A stretch of DNA of 39,336 nt, from the NCBI RefSeq assembly GCF_017356015.1, contig NZ_JAFIQV010000018.1:1-39336 (forward strand), given 5' to 3'. Source of the DNA: Azospirillum sp. SYSU D00513 (lineage in GTDB: Bacteria; Pseudomonadota; Alphaproteobacteria; Azospirillales; Azospirillaceae). Position numbers and translations under genes: made by a program. Positions 14,464 through 23,243 of the stretch are shown here, one piece after another. Below the pieces are notes generated by a model. That model ran no database searches. It was not told the origin of the DNA and was given only the letters and a program-made list of their open reading frames with translations. Positions within the stretch are counted from its first letter, which is position 1. Each line of letters starts with the position of its first letter.

Positions 14464-16301
14464 GCCGCCCTCCCGCGCTGGACAAGGTCGCGGGCGAAGC
14501 CGACGACCCCCTTGGGGAAGGCCAGCACCAGCCCGATGATGACCAGTCCCAGAATCAGCCGCCACAGGTCGGTCAGGCTCATGATCTCGGTGCGCAGCAG
14601 GTGGAACAGGGCGGCGCCCACGACCGGCCCGGCCAGCGTCTGGACGCCGCCCATCAGCACCATCACCAGCGCATCGACCGAGGTCGGGACCGACATCAGC
14701 GTGGGAAAGACGCTGCCCTTGGAAAAGGCGTAGAGACCTCCGGCCAGCCCGGCGGCGCTCCCGGCCAGGGTGAAGGCGAACCATTGCGTCCGCCGCACGT
14801 CGATGCCCACCGCCTCCGCCCGCAGGGGCGAATCGCGCCCGGCGCGCAGGGCATAGCCGAAGGGGGCGAATGCCACCCGCCGCAGCAGGAACAGCGCCCC
14901 CCCGCACAAGCCCAGCGTCAGCAGGTAGAAGGCCGTCTTGCCCGATGCCCAGGGATCGGGCCAGACGCCGAGGATGCCGTTGTCGCCGCCGGTCACCCCA
15001 TACCACTGGAAGGTCACCGACCAGGCGATCTGCGCGAAGGCCAGCGTCAACATGGCGAAGTAGAGGCCGGAGCGGCGAACGCAGAACCAGCCGGCGATCA
15101 GCGCGCCGAGCCCGCCCAGCAATGGCGCGCCGGCCAGCGCCAACGGCATGGGTGCCGCCCAGCTCGTCGCCAGCAGCGCCGCCCCATAGGCGCCGAGCCC
15201 GAAATAGGCGGCGTGCCCGAAGGACACCAGCCCGCCCAGCCCGATCAGCAGATGCAGGCTGGCGGCGAAAAGCGCGAGGATGACCAGCTCGGTCAGCACG
15301 ATCAGCGCATACTCGCCCGCAAAGAGCGGCACCAGCGCCAGCAGGGCGAGCAGCAGCAGTGGCGCCCAGGCCGCGATGCCCGTGGACGCGGACAGCGGCG
15401 GGCCGGGGGAGGCAGCGGTGGGCGGCGCCTCCTCGGCGCGGCCGAGCAGCCCGTAGGGGCGCAGCACCAGCACCACCGCCATGAACAGGAAGACCAGCAC
15501 CAGCGTGATCTCGGGGAAGACCAGGATGCCGAAGGCCTGGAGCTGCCCGATCAGCAGCGAGGCGACGAAGGCCCCCATCAGGCTGCCCATGCCGCCGACC
15601 ACGACGACGACGAAGGCCTCCACCACGATGCCCATGTCCATGCCGAGGTTGATCGCCTCGCGCGGCACCTGCAGGGCGCCGCCCAGCCCCGCCAGCGCCG
15701 AGCCCAGGAACAGCACGCCGGTGAACAGGCGCCCCGGCTCCACCCCCAGTGCTGCGGTCATCTCGCGGTCCTGCGTCGCGGCACGGATCAGCGTGCCCCA
15801 GCGCGTGCGGTGGAACATCAGCCACAGCCCCGCCAGCACCAGCGGCCCCAGCGCGATCAAGACCAGATCATAGAGCGGGAACACCTGGTCCAGGATCTCC
15901 ACCGACCCGCGCAGCCCCGGCGCGCGGCGCCCCAGCAGATCCTCCGGCCCCCAGATCCAGGAGGCCACGTCCTGCACCACCAGCACCACGCCGAAGGTCG
16001 CGAGCAGCTGGAACAGCTCCGGCGAGCGGTAGAGCCGCCGCAGCAGCAGCACCTCCATCACCGCGCCCAGCACCCCGGCCGCCAGCGCCGCTGCCAGCAC
16101 CCCGCCCCAGAAGCCCAGCGGCGTCGACCCGATCCGCTCGGCCAGCGACCAGCCGATGTAGGCGCCCAGCATGTAGAAGGACCCGTGCGCGAAATTCACG
16201 ATCCGCGTCACGCCGAACACGATGGTCAGCCCCGACGACACCAGGAACAGCGTCGCCGCCGTGGCGAGCCCGCTCAGGAACTGGACGAGATAGAAGGACA
16301 T
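14460..16301 (-). CDS. Fused LivH-LivM permease of a branched-chain-type ABC transporter
   Basis: A protein of 613 residues. Residues 1-290 are a complete LivH-type permease (GLTIVFGVTRIVNFAHGSFYMLGAY; VVVVVGGMGSLMGA). A Pro/Ala/Ser-rich linker of about 25 residues follows. Residues about 315-613 are LivM-type (LIGLGGLVSFGHAAYFGLGAY; YFAMLTLAFAQI; VLMGGVQTLAGPVVGAAL). Both halves keep the domain's ATPase-coupling regions. LivH and LivM are usually separate; fusion fixes their stoichiometry. The ATG at 16301 has AAGGAG just upstream. It lies 33 nt after the binding-protein gene. Confidence 0.9.
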   Translation of the reverse strand: MSFYLVQFLSGLATAATLFLVSSGLTIVFGVTRIVNFAHGSFYMLGAYIGWSLAERIGSTPLGFWGGVLAAALAAGVLGAVMEVLLLRRLYRSPELFQLLATFGVVLVVQDVASWIWGPEDLLGRRAPGLRGSVEILDQVFPLYDLVLIALGPLVLAGLWLMFHRTRWGTLIRAATQDREMTAALGVEPGRLFTGVLFLGSALAGLGGALQVPREAINLGMDMGIVVEAFVVVVVGGMGSLMGAFVASLLIGQLQAFGILVFPEITLVLVFLFMAVVLVLRPYGLLGRAEEAPPTAASPGPPLSASTGIAAWAPLLLLALLALVPLFAGEYALIVLTELVILALFAASLHLLIGLGGLVSFGHAAYFGLGAYGAALLATSWAAPMPLALAGAPLLGGLGALIAGWFCVRRSGLYFAMLTLAFAQIAWSVTFQWYGVTGGDNGILGVWPDPWASGKTAFYLLTLGLCGGALFLLRRVAFAPFGYALRAGRDSPLRAEAVGIDVRRTQWFAFTLAGSAAGLAGGLYAFSKGSVFPTLMSVPTSVDALVMVLMGGVQTLAGPVVGAALFHLLRTEIMSLTDLWRLILGLVIIGLVLAFPKGVVGFARDLVQRGRAA

Positions 16302-16334
16302 GTCACTCCTTCATCCGGCGGCGGCGCCCGTGCC

Positions 16335-17573
16335 TCACGGCGCCGGCCGCATCTTCGCGGCGGCCTCGTCGGAGGGCAGGTAGTTCGCCCCGTCGGCGTA
16401 GCGCCAGCCGGTCATGGTGCCGGTGCCGTCCTTGACGGTGGTCCTGCCGACGAAGGCGCCCATGGTCGCCTGGTGGTCGCTGGCGCGGAAGGTGATCGGG
16501 CCGAAGGGGCTGGAGAGCTGGAGGCCCTTCAGCGCCGCCGTGACGGCCTGTGGCTCGGTGGAGCCTGCCTTCTCGATGGCCGCGGCGATCGCCTTGAAGG
16601 TGCTGTAGCCGACGACCGAGCCCAGCCGGGGGAAATCCTTGAACTTCGCCCGGTAGGCGTCGAGGAAGGCCTTGTGCTCGGGCGTGTCGATCTGGTCCCA
16701 GGGGTAGCCGGTCACGATCCAGCCCTCCGGCGCCTCGTCGCGCAGGGGCTCAAGATACTCCGGCTCGCCGGTCAGGACGCTGACCACGGGGCGGTTGCGG
16801 AACAGGCCGCGCTGCTCGCCCTCGCGCACGAACTTCGACAGGTCGGCGCCGAAGGTCACGTTGAAGATGGCCTCGGGCTTGGCGGCGGCCAGCGCCTGCA
16901 CGGTGGGGCCGGCCTCCAGCTTGCCGAGTGCCGGCCACTGCTCGCCGACGAACTCCACATCCGGGCGCTTCTCCTTCAGCATTTGCTTGAACCAGGCGAC
17001 CGCCGACTGGCCGTACTCGTAGTTCGGCGCCACGGTGGCCCAGCGCTTGGCAGGCAGCTTCGCCGCCTCCTCCACCAGCATGGCCGATTGCATGTAGGTG
17101 CTGGGGCGCAGGCGGAAGGTATAAGCGTTGCCCTTGGTCCAGGTCAGCGCGTCGCTCAGCGGTTCGGCGGCCAGGAAAGGCACCTTGTTGCGCGCCGCGA
17201 AGTCGGCGACCGCCAGCCCGACGTGGGAGTAATAGGTGCCCGCCAGCAGCACGACCCGCTCGTTGCTGACCAGCTCCTGCGCGATGCGCACCGCGTCGTC
17301 GGGCCGGCCGGCGTCGTCGCGCGAGATCACCTCGATCTTGCGCCCGCCCAGCAGCCCGCCGGCCGCGTTCACCTCCTCGACCGCGAGCTGCCAGCCCTGG
17401 CGGTAGGGAACGGTGAAGGCGGGCAGGCCGGTGTAGCTGTTGATCTCCCCGATGCGGATCGGTCCATCCTGCGCGCGCGCGGCGCCGAGGGGGAGGGCGA
17501 GGAGGCCCAGGGCGCCGGCGGCGGCGAGGAGCGTGGCGCGGCGGTTCGGCCGAAGGGGCGTGCGGCGTTGCAT
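16335..17573 (-). CDS. Periplasmic substrate-binding protein of the Liv-type ABC transporter
   Basis: A protein of 412 residues. The leader has a twin Arg (PNRRATLLAAAG) and ends near GAARAQDG, so export may be by Tat or Sec. The mature part is a type-I periplasmic binding fold (IRIGEINSYTG, then a VIARDD-like lobe, read as VISRDDAGRPDDAVRIAQEL). It precedes the permease and ATPase genes in one leftward operon. The ligand is not readable from sequence; the MarR gene upstream hints at an aromatic acid or another effector, which is inference. A 120-bp gap from the MarR stop probably holds the main promoter. Confidence 0.85.
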   Translation of the reverse strand: MQRRTPLRPNRRATLLAAAGALGLLALPLGAARAQDGPIRIGEINSYTGLPAFTVPYRQGWQLAVEEVNAAGGLLGGRKIEVISRDDAGRPDDAVRIAQELVSNERVVLLAGTYYSHVGLAVADFAARNKVPFLAAEPLSDALTWTKGNAYTFRLRPSTYMQSAMLVEEAAKLPAKRWATVAPNYEYGQSAVAWFKQMLKEKRPDVEFVGEQWPALGKLEAGPTVQALAAAKPEAIFNVTFGADLSKFVREGEQRGLFRNRPVVSVLTGEPEYLEPLRDEAPEGWIVTGYPWDQIDTPEHKAFLDAYRAKFKDFPRLGSVVGYSTFKAIAAAIEKAGSTEPQAVTAALKGLQLSSPFGPITFRASDHQATMGAFVGRTTVKDGTGTMTGWRYADGANYLPSDEAAAKMRPAP

Positions 17574-17695
17574 GGGCGGCGTGCTCGGGCGGTTGACGGG
17601 GCGGAGCTGTACATATCAAACCCGCGTCAAAAGTCACCGTTCCGATCCGTCCTATGCGGTCGGCCCCTTTTTCCAGCCCGCGCCGGTTCGCCCCT

Positions 17696-18148
17696 TCACA
17701 TCAGCCGCGCCAGCAGCGCCAGGAAGGTCGCCTGCTCCGCCGGCGTCAGCGGAGCCAGCGTCTGGCGGTGGGCCTCGAACGCCCTGGGTGCCAGGCCGCG
17801 CACCGTTTCGATCCCCGATTTGGTCAGCTTCACGCTGGTCCGGCGCCGGTCCTGCGGGTCGGGGCTGCGCTCCACCAGGGTACGCTCCTCCAGGCGCAGG
17901 ATGACGCCCTGGATGGTGGCCGGATCCATGAAGGTCTGCCGCCCCAGCAGGTTCTGCGACACGGCACCCTGGGCGCACAGGGTGGACATGGCCGCCCACT
18001 GCGCGAGCGTCACGGCGGGCTCTCCCGGTGCTTCCGCCATCGACTCGGAAAAGATGCTCGATGCCCGCTGATAGGCGCGGCGCAGGCGGTGTTGGACCTG
18101 GTCGGACAGCAAGAGTGTGTCGGGCCGGTGCTGGCCGTTGTCTTCCAT
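17696..18148 (-). CDS. MarR-family transcriptional regulator
   Basis: A protein of 150 residues starting MEDNGQHRPD. The winged helix-turn-helix runs from about residue 53 to 110 (VTLAQWAAMSTLCAQG, VSQNLLGRQTFMDPATIQGVILRLEERTLVERSPDPQDRRR); the DxRR wing motif is intact. The start at 18148 gives standard length; a longer frame upstream is Arg-rich and unlikely. It reads in the same direction as the Liv-type operon, 122 bp away, and probably regulates it. No clear palindrome was found in the 122-bp gap. Confidence 0.85.
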   Translation of the reverse strand: MEDNGQHRPDTLLLSDQVQHRLRRAYQRASSIFSESMAEAPGEPAVTLAQWAAMSTLCAQGAVSQNLLGRQTFMDPATIQGVILRLEERTLVERSPDPQDRRRTSVKLTKSGIETVRGLAPRAFEAHRQTLAPLTPAEQATFLALLARLM

Positions 18149-18533
18149 GGCATCCAGGCTGTTGCGGATGGGCCTCGCGGTGGCGGGCCATGCGGGACGG
18201 AACGCGGCCCCTGCGGCGCGCGGCAATCCGGAGTTGTGCAGCCGGCGGTCCGGCCCACGCCGCGCCCTGCGGCGCGCCCCTGGATCTGCACGGCACACAA
18301 AAGCGCGGCATTCCATCCCGCAGACTAGGGATGCACGTGGAGATAGGCAAGTCCGAATGTGCTTCCGTAGTTTGCGGTTGTGATGCTCCTCAATCGTCGC
18401 CGATCCAAATCAATGCTCAAACTGTACCCCGGTATGTTGCCGGCGACTTCATTTGTTTGTGTACGGGTGATTTTCCAACCTCTTCCGGAGCCTGTCCGGG
18501 CTCAAGCCCGGACTGCCCCATCCCTCGATTCCC
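18149..18533. other. Intergenic region upstream of the MarR gene
   Basis: About 385 bp with no supportable gene. It must hold the marR promoter. The only structure I see is the GTCCGGGC/GCCCGGAC hairpin near 18494-18513. Confidence 0.4.
18494..18513 (-). terminator. Hairpin downstream of the proline-rich gene
   Basis: GTCCGGGC-TCAA-GCCCGGAC, perfect 8-bp stem, 20 nt past the stop of the leftward gene at 18534. No U-run. Confidence 0.45.
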
Positions 18534-18707
18534 TTAGGGCGTCTGTTTCGGCGGATAGCTGTCCGGCGGCGGCGTCCTTTCCTCGGTCGAATGCGGGACC
18601 TCGCCCTCGGGGGGCGGAACGCTGCCCGGCGCGTAGGGCGGCATCAGGTCGTCGTCCGGGTGCTTGGGCGATTTCGGCGGCGGGGGGGTGTCCAGATGCT
18701 TTGCCAT
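18534..18707 (-). CDS. Small proline-rich hypothetical protein
   Basis: A protein of 57 residues starting MAKHLDTPPPPKSPKH and rich in Pro, Asp and Glu (PPYAPGSVPPPEGEVPHS). It has no hydrophobic segment, so it is probably a soluble disordered polypeptide. GGGAG lies 8 nt before the ATG at 18707, and a hairpin follows the stop. No family is recognised. Pro-rich composition in high-GC DNA can arise by chance, so this is moderate support only. Confidence 0.5.
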   Translation of the reverse strand: MAKHLDTPPPPKSPKHPDDDLMPPYAPGSVPPPEGEVPHSTEERTPPPDSYPPKQTP

Positions 18708-19152
18708 GCGGCGGCTCCCGTGTCGGTGCAATGCGGGCCGGACCGCCCGGCCCCTCGAGGAGAACGGGGCGTCCGCCGGGCCGGTTCCGGATGGCGGTGC
18801 CCCAGGCCTTGGCGAGGCGAGTCACCGGGCGGTGGGGCCGCAACAGAGCCCGGCCGTCCGGCGACGCGCGCCGCCTGATCGGTTCCGCCTCCACAAAGGT
18901 TCTATGACTATCACCATGCAGCCGATAGGCTTCGGCCTGACTCCTGTGGCTCAGCCCAAGATTTGTTGCGCCGACAACACAGGGTGGGCCGAAATCCTCA
19001 CCGCCGAAGACTTCGCTGTTGCGCGGGCGGTGCGGCATGGGGTGTCTTTGCTGGGACCGGCCGTTACGCCTTCCGATCGGCGAGTGCATGGCGGCCCCAC
19101 GGTTTGATTGGGTTCGTTCCCGATTGTCCTTCTATTCCTGCACGGTGACTCA
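18708..19152. other. Region before the outer-membrane barrel gene
   Basis: 445 bp. A 67-codon frame at 18904-19107 (+) starts MTITMQPIGFG behind AAAGG, but no family fits and I do not call it. The region should hold promoters for the genes on either side. Confidence 0.35.
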
Positions 19153-20427
19153 ATGAAGCCCAGCTCCTTGTCCGTCCTCGCCATCGCGCTCGCGTCCACG
19201 GTGCTGACCGCGTTGCCGGCCTCCGCCCAGGAGCTGCAGCGTGGCGAAACCGTGCTCGAACGCCCCCGTCCGGAGGTTGAGCAGCTCGGCGTCAGGGCCG
19301 GCTCCTTCCTGCTTCTGCCGCGCATCGAGACGGGGCTGACCTACGACAGCAACGTCTTCGCGACCGACCGCAACACCCGCGACGACTTCATCGCGGTGGT
19401 CCGCCCGCAGCTGAACGTCCGCTCGGACTTCAACAATCACGCGGTTAACCTTCGGCTCAGCGGCGAGGGCGGCTACCACTTCGAATATTCGGACGAGAAC
19501 TACACCGACTACGACGCCGTGCTGGACGGCCGCTTCGACTACGCCCGCGAAGGCTCGGTCGGCGGCCTGGTCTTCCACCGTCGGGAGCATGAGGGCCGCG
19601 GCGACCCCGATTACGATCCCAACTTCACCACCGGCATCGGCTCGCGCGCCGAACCCGTGACCTACAACGTCTCCGGCGGCGAAGTGAACGTCACGCAGGG
19701 CTTCAACCGCTTCCGCGCCCGGCTGTCGGCGCTGGCCAACTACACCGACTACTCCTCGGTCGAGGTGAACGGCGTCGGCGACGTCAGCCAGGACTTCCGG
19801 AACCGCTGGGACTACGGCACCAGCCTGCGGCTGGGCTATCAGGTCATGCAGGGGCTTGAGGGCTTCGTGCGCGGCAGCTACACCTGGAGCCGCTACGACT
19901 CGTCCAGCTACAACCGCGATTCCGACGGCTACGAGGTCGTCGGCGGCGTGTCGAGCGACCTGGGCGGCCTGATCACCGGCGAAGTCTACGCCGGATATCT
20001 CGCCAAGAACTACGACGCCGCCACGCTGGAGGACTTCAGCGGCCTGGCGCTCGGCGGCCGGGTGGTCTGGAACGTCACGCAGCTCACCACGGTCACCGGC
20101 TCGCTCGACCGTCAGGTGCGCGAATCGACCTTCACGCGGGGCGGCCAGGTGGCGTCCAGCTACAACCGCACGATCTTCGCGATCGGCGCCGACCACGAGC
20201 TGCTGCGCACGCTCATCCTCAACGCCCGTCTTCAGTACCGCGAGGATGATTTCAACGGCGTGGACCGTACCGACGACGTCTACACCGCCTCGGCCGGCGC
20301 CAGCTATCAGGTCAGCCGCTATCTCTACCTGACCGGCGGCTATACCTATGAGACCCGTAACTCGAACCTCAGCGGTTTCGACTACGACGATCATCAGATC
20401 TTCCTGCGCATCGGCGCGCAGATGTAA
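19153..20427 (+). CDS. Outer-membrane beta-barrel protein (BBP2-type, exopolysaccharide-associated)
   Basis: A protein of 424 residues. The signal peptide (1-24) ends LPASAQ. The rest alternates short amphipathic strands rich in Tyr, Arg, Asp and Asn and ends in a strand closed by Met (HQIFLRIGAQM). The opening LLPRIETGLTYDSNVFAT is the usual start of PF10082-type barrels found in exopolysaccharide loci. It is expected to sit in the outer membrane and may act with the OPX lipoprotein 240 bp downstream in polymer secretion. The terminator after it makes it a separate transcript. The ribosome binding site is weak. Confidence 0.8.
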   Translation: MKPSSLSVLAIALASTVLTALPASAQELQRGETVLERPRPEVEQLGVRAGSFLLLPRIETGLTYDSNVFATDRNTRDDFIAVVRPQLNVRSDFNNHAVNLRLSGEGGYHFEYSDENYTDYDAVLDGRFDYAREGSVGGLVFHRREHEGRGDPDYDPNFTTGIGSRAEPVTYNVSGGEVNVTQGFNRFRARLSALANYTDYSSVEVNGVGDVSQDFRNRWDYGTSLRLGYQVMQGLEGFVRGSYTWSRYDSSSYNRDSDGYEVVGGVSSDLGGLITGEVYAGYLAKNYDAATLEDFSGLALGGRVVWNVTQLTTVTGSLDRQVRESTFTRGGQVASSYNRTIFAIGADHELLRTLILNARLQYREDDFNGVDRTDDVYTASAGASYQVSRYLYLTGGYTYETRNSNLSGFDYDDHQIFLRIGAQM

Positions 20428-20469
20428 TCGGTCCGGCTCCGGCCGAACCGTATAGAGGCCTAGACAAAG

Positions 20470-20500
20470 GGACGTCTGCCGAGAGGTGGGCGTCCTTTTT
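20470..20500 (+). terminator. Rho-independent terminator of the barrel gene
   Basis: GGACGTCTGCC (20470-20480), GAGA loop, GGTGGGCGTCC (20485-20495), with a few G-U pairs, then TTTTT. Confidence 0.8.
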
Positions 20501-20670
20501 CTTTCCAGACTCCTCCAACTGCACGGGCTGGATCCTCCTCAAAGGCATTACTTCATCTCCACTTTTTCCCAACGCGCCGCCGCTTGCTAGTCTCCTGATC
20601 GAGACCACCGAGGGCGGGTTGCATTGCGGGCTCCTCCGCACCGCCGAAAAGAGCCAGGGAAGGGTTTGGG

Positions 20671-21243
20671 ATGAATCGACGTCATGTGTTCCGTGTTCTC
20701 GGACTGACCGCCGTTGCCGCCGGCCTCGTCGGCTGCGCCGGCGTGGATGCCCCGATGGAAGAGGCGGGGTCGGTTCAGCAGGTCAGCGAATACCGCCTGG
20801 GTTCGGGCGACGCCCTGCGCGTCATCGTCTTCGGCGAGGAGCAGCTCTCCGGCGAATTCCGGGTGGACGGTGCCGGCCGGGTCGCCATGCCGCTGATCGG
20901 CGAGGTGCCCGCCAAGGACCGCACCGCCCGCGAACTCGAAACGGAGATATCGAATCGCCTGTCGCAGGGCTATGTCCGCGACGCACGGGTCAGCGTGGAG
21001 GTGATGAACCATCGTCCCTTCTTCATCCTGGGCGAGGTCCGGAACCCCGGCCAGTACCAATACGTCAACGGCATGACCGCCCTGTCCGCGGTCGCCATGG
21101 CCGGCGGTTTCACCTACCGCGCCAAGGAGGATTTCGTGCTGGTCACGCGCGGCAGCGATCCCAAGAAGGAGGTCCGCCGCGCGCCGGTGACCACCCCGAT
21201 CATGCCCGATGATGTGGTGCGGGTGCCGGAGCGCTATTTCTGA
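20671..21243 (+). CDS. OPX/Wza-family polysaccharide export lipoprotein (short form)
   Basis: A protein of 190 residues. Lipobox LVGC, with Cys22 as lipidated residue. Residues about 40-115 are the Poly_export domain (YRLGSGDALRVIVFGEE, GRVAMPLIGEV, AxELE) followed by one SLBB-like segment (FFILGEVRNPGQYQYVNGMTALSAVAMAGGFTYRA, residues 115-149). Wza itself is about twice as long with extra SLBB repeats and a C-terminal helix that spans the outer membrane. This short form lacks that helix, so it probably needs a barrel partner, such as the gene at 19153. The ATG at 20671 follows AGGGAAGGG. Confidence 0.9.
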   Translation: MNRRHVFRVLGLTAVAAGLVGCAGVDAPMEEAGSVQQVSEYRLGSGDALRVIVFGEEQLSGEFRVDGAGRVAMPLIGEVPAKDRTARELETEISNRLSQGYVRDARVSVEVMNHRPFFILGEVRNPGQYQYVNGMTALSAVAMAGGFTYRAKEDFVLVTRGSDPKKEVRRAPVTTPIMPDDVVRVPERYF

Positions 21244-21268
21244 TCGGCGCCCCCACCGCGTGAGTACC

Positions 21269-21302
21269 GGCGCCGGCCCCTTTCCAGGGGCCGGCGCCTT
21301 TT
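21269..21302 (+). terminator. Strong rho-independent terminator after the OPX gene
   Basis: GGCGCCGGCCCC (21269-21280) pairs perfectly with GGGGCCGGCGCC (21287-21298), 6-nt loop, TTTT. Confidence 0.9.
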
Positions 21303-21391
21303 CGTGAGCACCGCGTGAGTCCGTCCGCGCCTGCCGCTCCGATAACCCGCCCGCATGATTTTCCCCCACAACTGTACCGAAAGGCCCGCTC

Positions 21392-21943
21392 ATGGACGTG
21401 CGTGATACCGCGATTCCCGCGGTCAAGCTCCTGATTCCCCGCCGCTTCCCGGACCAGCGCGGATGGTTCACCGAAAGCTACAACCGCCGTGCCCTGCGCG
21501 CGGCGGGCATCGAGATCGACTTCGTCCAGGACAACCAATCCTATTCGGCCCAGAAGGGCACGATCCGCGGCCTGCATTTCCAGAGACCCCCGGCGGCCCA
21601 GGACAAGCTCGTGCGGGTGCTTCGCGGGGCGATCCTCGACGTCGCGGTGGATCTGCGCTCCGGCTCGCCGACCTATGGGCGCCATGTGTCGGTCCGTCTG
21701 GACGCCGAATCGGGACACCAGCTGCTCGTTCCCATCGGCTTCGCCCACGGCTTCTGCACGCTGGAGCCCGACACCGAGGTAGCCTACAAGGTGTCCGACC
21801 ATTATGCGCCCGATCAGGACGGCGGTCTTATTTGGAACGACCCCGACCTCGGAATCGCCTGGCCGGTAACCCCAGAAGAAGCCTTGCTATCCGAAAAGGA
21901 CAAAATACTCCCCCGTTTGGCAGAGCTTTCCAGCCCGTTTTGA
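21392..21943 (+). CDS. rfbC: dTDP-4-dehydrorhamnose 3,5-epimerase-type enzyme
   Basis: A protein of 183 residues, the usual RmlC length. The cupin core carries the catalytic His62 in GLHFQ and Tyr132 in AYKVSDHYAP, at the canonical numbers, and the ending GLIWNDPDLGIAWP. It would epimerise C3 and C5 of a dTDP-4-keto-6-deoxy sugar in the cytosol. The usual partners rfbA, rfbB and rfbD are not in the window, so they lie elsewhere or the substrate differs. It starts a stretch of nucleotide-sugar genes that reaches 24445. Confidence 0.88.
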   Translation: MDVRDTAIPAVKLLIPRRFPDQRGWFTESYNRRALRAAGIEIDFVQDNQSYSAQKGTIRGLHFQRPPAAQDKLVRVLRGAILDVAVDLRSGSPTYGRHVSVRLDAESGHQLLVPIGFAHGFCTLEPDTEVAYKVSDHYAPDQDGGLIWNDPDLGIAWPVTPEEALLSEKDKILPRLAELSSPF

Positions 21944-22034
21944 CTTTCCGACCCGGGAACATCACTCTCGCGCCGCCGTTCTTCCAGCGCTTGATTACTA
22001 GCCAGAACGCTTAGATATCCTGGACATACGCCAT

Positions 22035-22065
22035 GCGTCCCTCCGATGAAAACACGGAGGGACGC
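22035..22065 (+). repeat. Perfect 11-bp hairpin between rfbC and the SDR gene
   Basis: GCGTCCCTCCG (22035-22045) pairs with CGGAGGGACGC (22055-22065), 9-nt A-rich loop. No U-run follows. It lies 92 nt after rfbC and 62 nt before the next ATG, so it is either a 3' stabiliser or a structured leader. Confidence 0.6.
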
Positions 22066-22127
22066 TCTCCATCGGGGAGGCGTCGTTCGGGGGGCGTTCC
22101 GGTCACCGGACGGAAGGGAACCTGTCG

Positions 22128-23243
22128 ATGCGGGTATTGGTAACTGGGGCGGGCGGGTATATCGGCACCACGCTGGTGCCGATGCTTTTGGCGCAGGGCC
22201 ACACGGTCCGCGCCGTGGATCGTTATTTTTTCGGCCAGCATCTTCTGCCCGACCACCCGCGCCTGGAAATGCTGCGGGAGGATGTCCGCCGTCTTGCTCC
22301 AATCCATTTCAAGGGCATCGACGCGGTGATCGACCTCGCGGCGATCTCCAACGACCCTTCCGGCGAGCAGTTCCAATCCGTCACCTGGGCCGTCAACCAC
22401 CGCGCCCGCGTGCGTTGCGCGGAGCTGGCGAAGGCGGCGGGGGTGAAGCGCTATGTCCTGCCATCCTCCTGCTCGATCTACGGCTTCCTGCCGAACGACG
22501 TGATCGCGAGCGAGGATACGGCGACCAACCCGCTGACCACCTACGCCCGGGCGAACGAGAAGGCGGAGCACGGCGTGCTGCCGCTCGCCGACGACGACTT
22601 CTGCGTCGTGGTCCTGCGCCAGTCCACCGTCTACGGCTACAGCCCGCGCATGCGCCTCGATCTGGCCGTCAACGGCATGACCTATGGCGCCTGGAAGACC
22701 GGCAAGTTGCCGCTCATGCGCGACGGCAGCCAGTGGCGCCCGATGATCCATGTCCGCGACACGGCAGCCGCGCAGATCTTCATGCTGACCGCCCCTGCGG
22801 AGAAGGTGAACGGACGGATTTTCAACGTCGGCAGCGACAGCGAGACCTACCGCATCAAGGACCTCGCCGACGCGGTCGTCTCGGCGCTCGGCCGGCCGGT
22901 GGAGATCGAGTGGTACGGCGACGCCGACCACCGGTCCTACCGGGTCAGCTTCGACCGGATCGAGGCGCTCGGCTGGCGGACGGAGCACAACGTCGCCCAT
23001 GGCGTGCGCGGCATCGTCGCGGCGCTGGAGAACGGCACGCTCGACAAGACGCCGCAGACCATCACGCTGGAATGGTACCGCACCCTGACGAGCTGGCACG
23101 AGCGCATCAAGGAGCTGGAGATGTATGGCGGCATCCTGGACGTGCCGGCGGCGGCCTTCGCGGCGCTCAATCGCGAGGGCTTTCGCGGCAACGAGGACGC
23201 CGATCACAGAGAGACGGAAATGGTGAGGGAGCCAGGTGAATGA
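22128..23243 (+). CDS. NAD-dependent sugar epimerase/dehydratase, extended SDR
   Basis: A protein of 371 residues. N-terminal NAD motif TGAGGYIG (6-13) and the active-site block SSCSIYGF (113-120). The Tyr139 site reads YARAN (139-143), so the usual YxxxK lysine is Asn143, with a Lys two residues later (NEK). C-terminal lobe with VRDTA, FNVGS and the helix DADHRSYRVSFDRIEALGW. It probably acts on a nucleotide-activated sugar. It overlaps the next gene by 4 nt. GT-type polymerisation genes are absent, so the end product is unknown. Confidence 0.85.
   Translation: MRVLVTGAGGYIGTTLVPMLLAQGHTVRAVDRYFFGQHLLPDHPRLEMLREDVRRLAPIHFKGIDAVIDLAAISNDPSGEQFQSVTWAVNHRARVRCAELAKAAGVKRYVLPSSCSIYGFLPNDVIASEDTATNPLTTYARANEKAEHGVLPLADDDFCVVVLRQSTVYGYSPRMRLDLAVNGMTYGAWKTGKLPLMRDGSQWRPMIHVRDTAAAQIFMLTAPAEKVNGRIFNVGSDSETYRIKDLADAVVSALGRPVEIEWYGDADHRSYRVSFDRIEALGWRTEHNVAHGVRGIVAALENGTLDKTPQTITLEWYRTLTSWHERIKELEMYGGILDVPAAAFAALNREGFRGNEDADHRETEMVREPGE

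Noticed and set aside
18904..19107. 67-codon frame with AAAGG upstream
   Set aside because: No recognisable features, close to the barrel gene's promoter region; could be chance.
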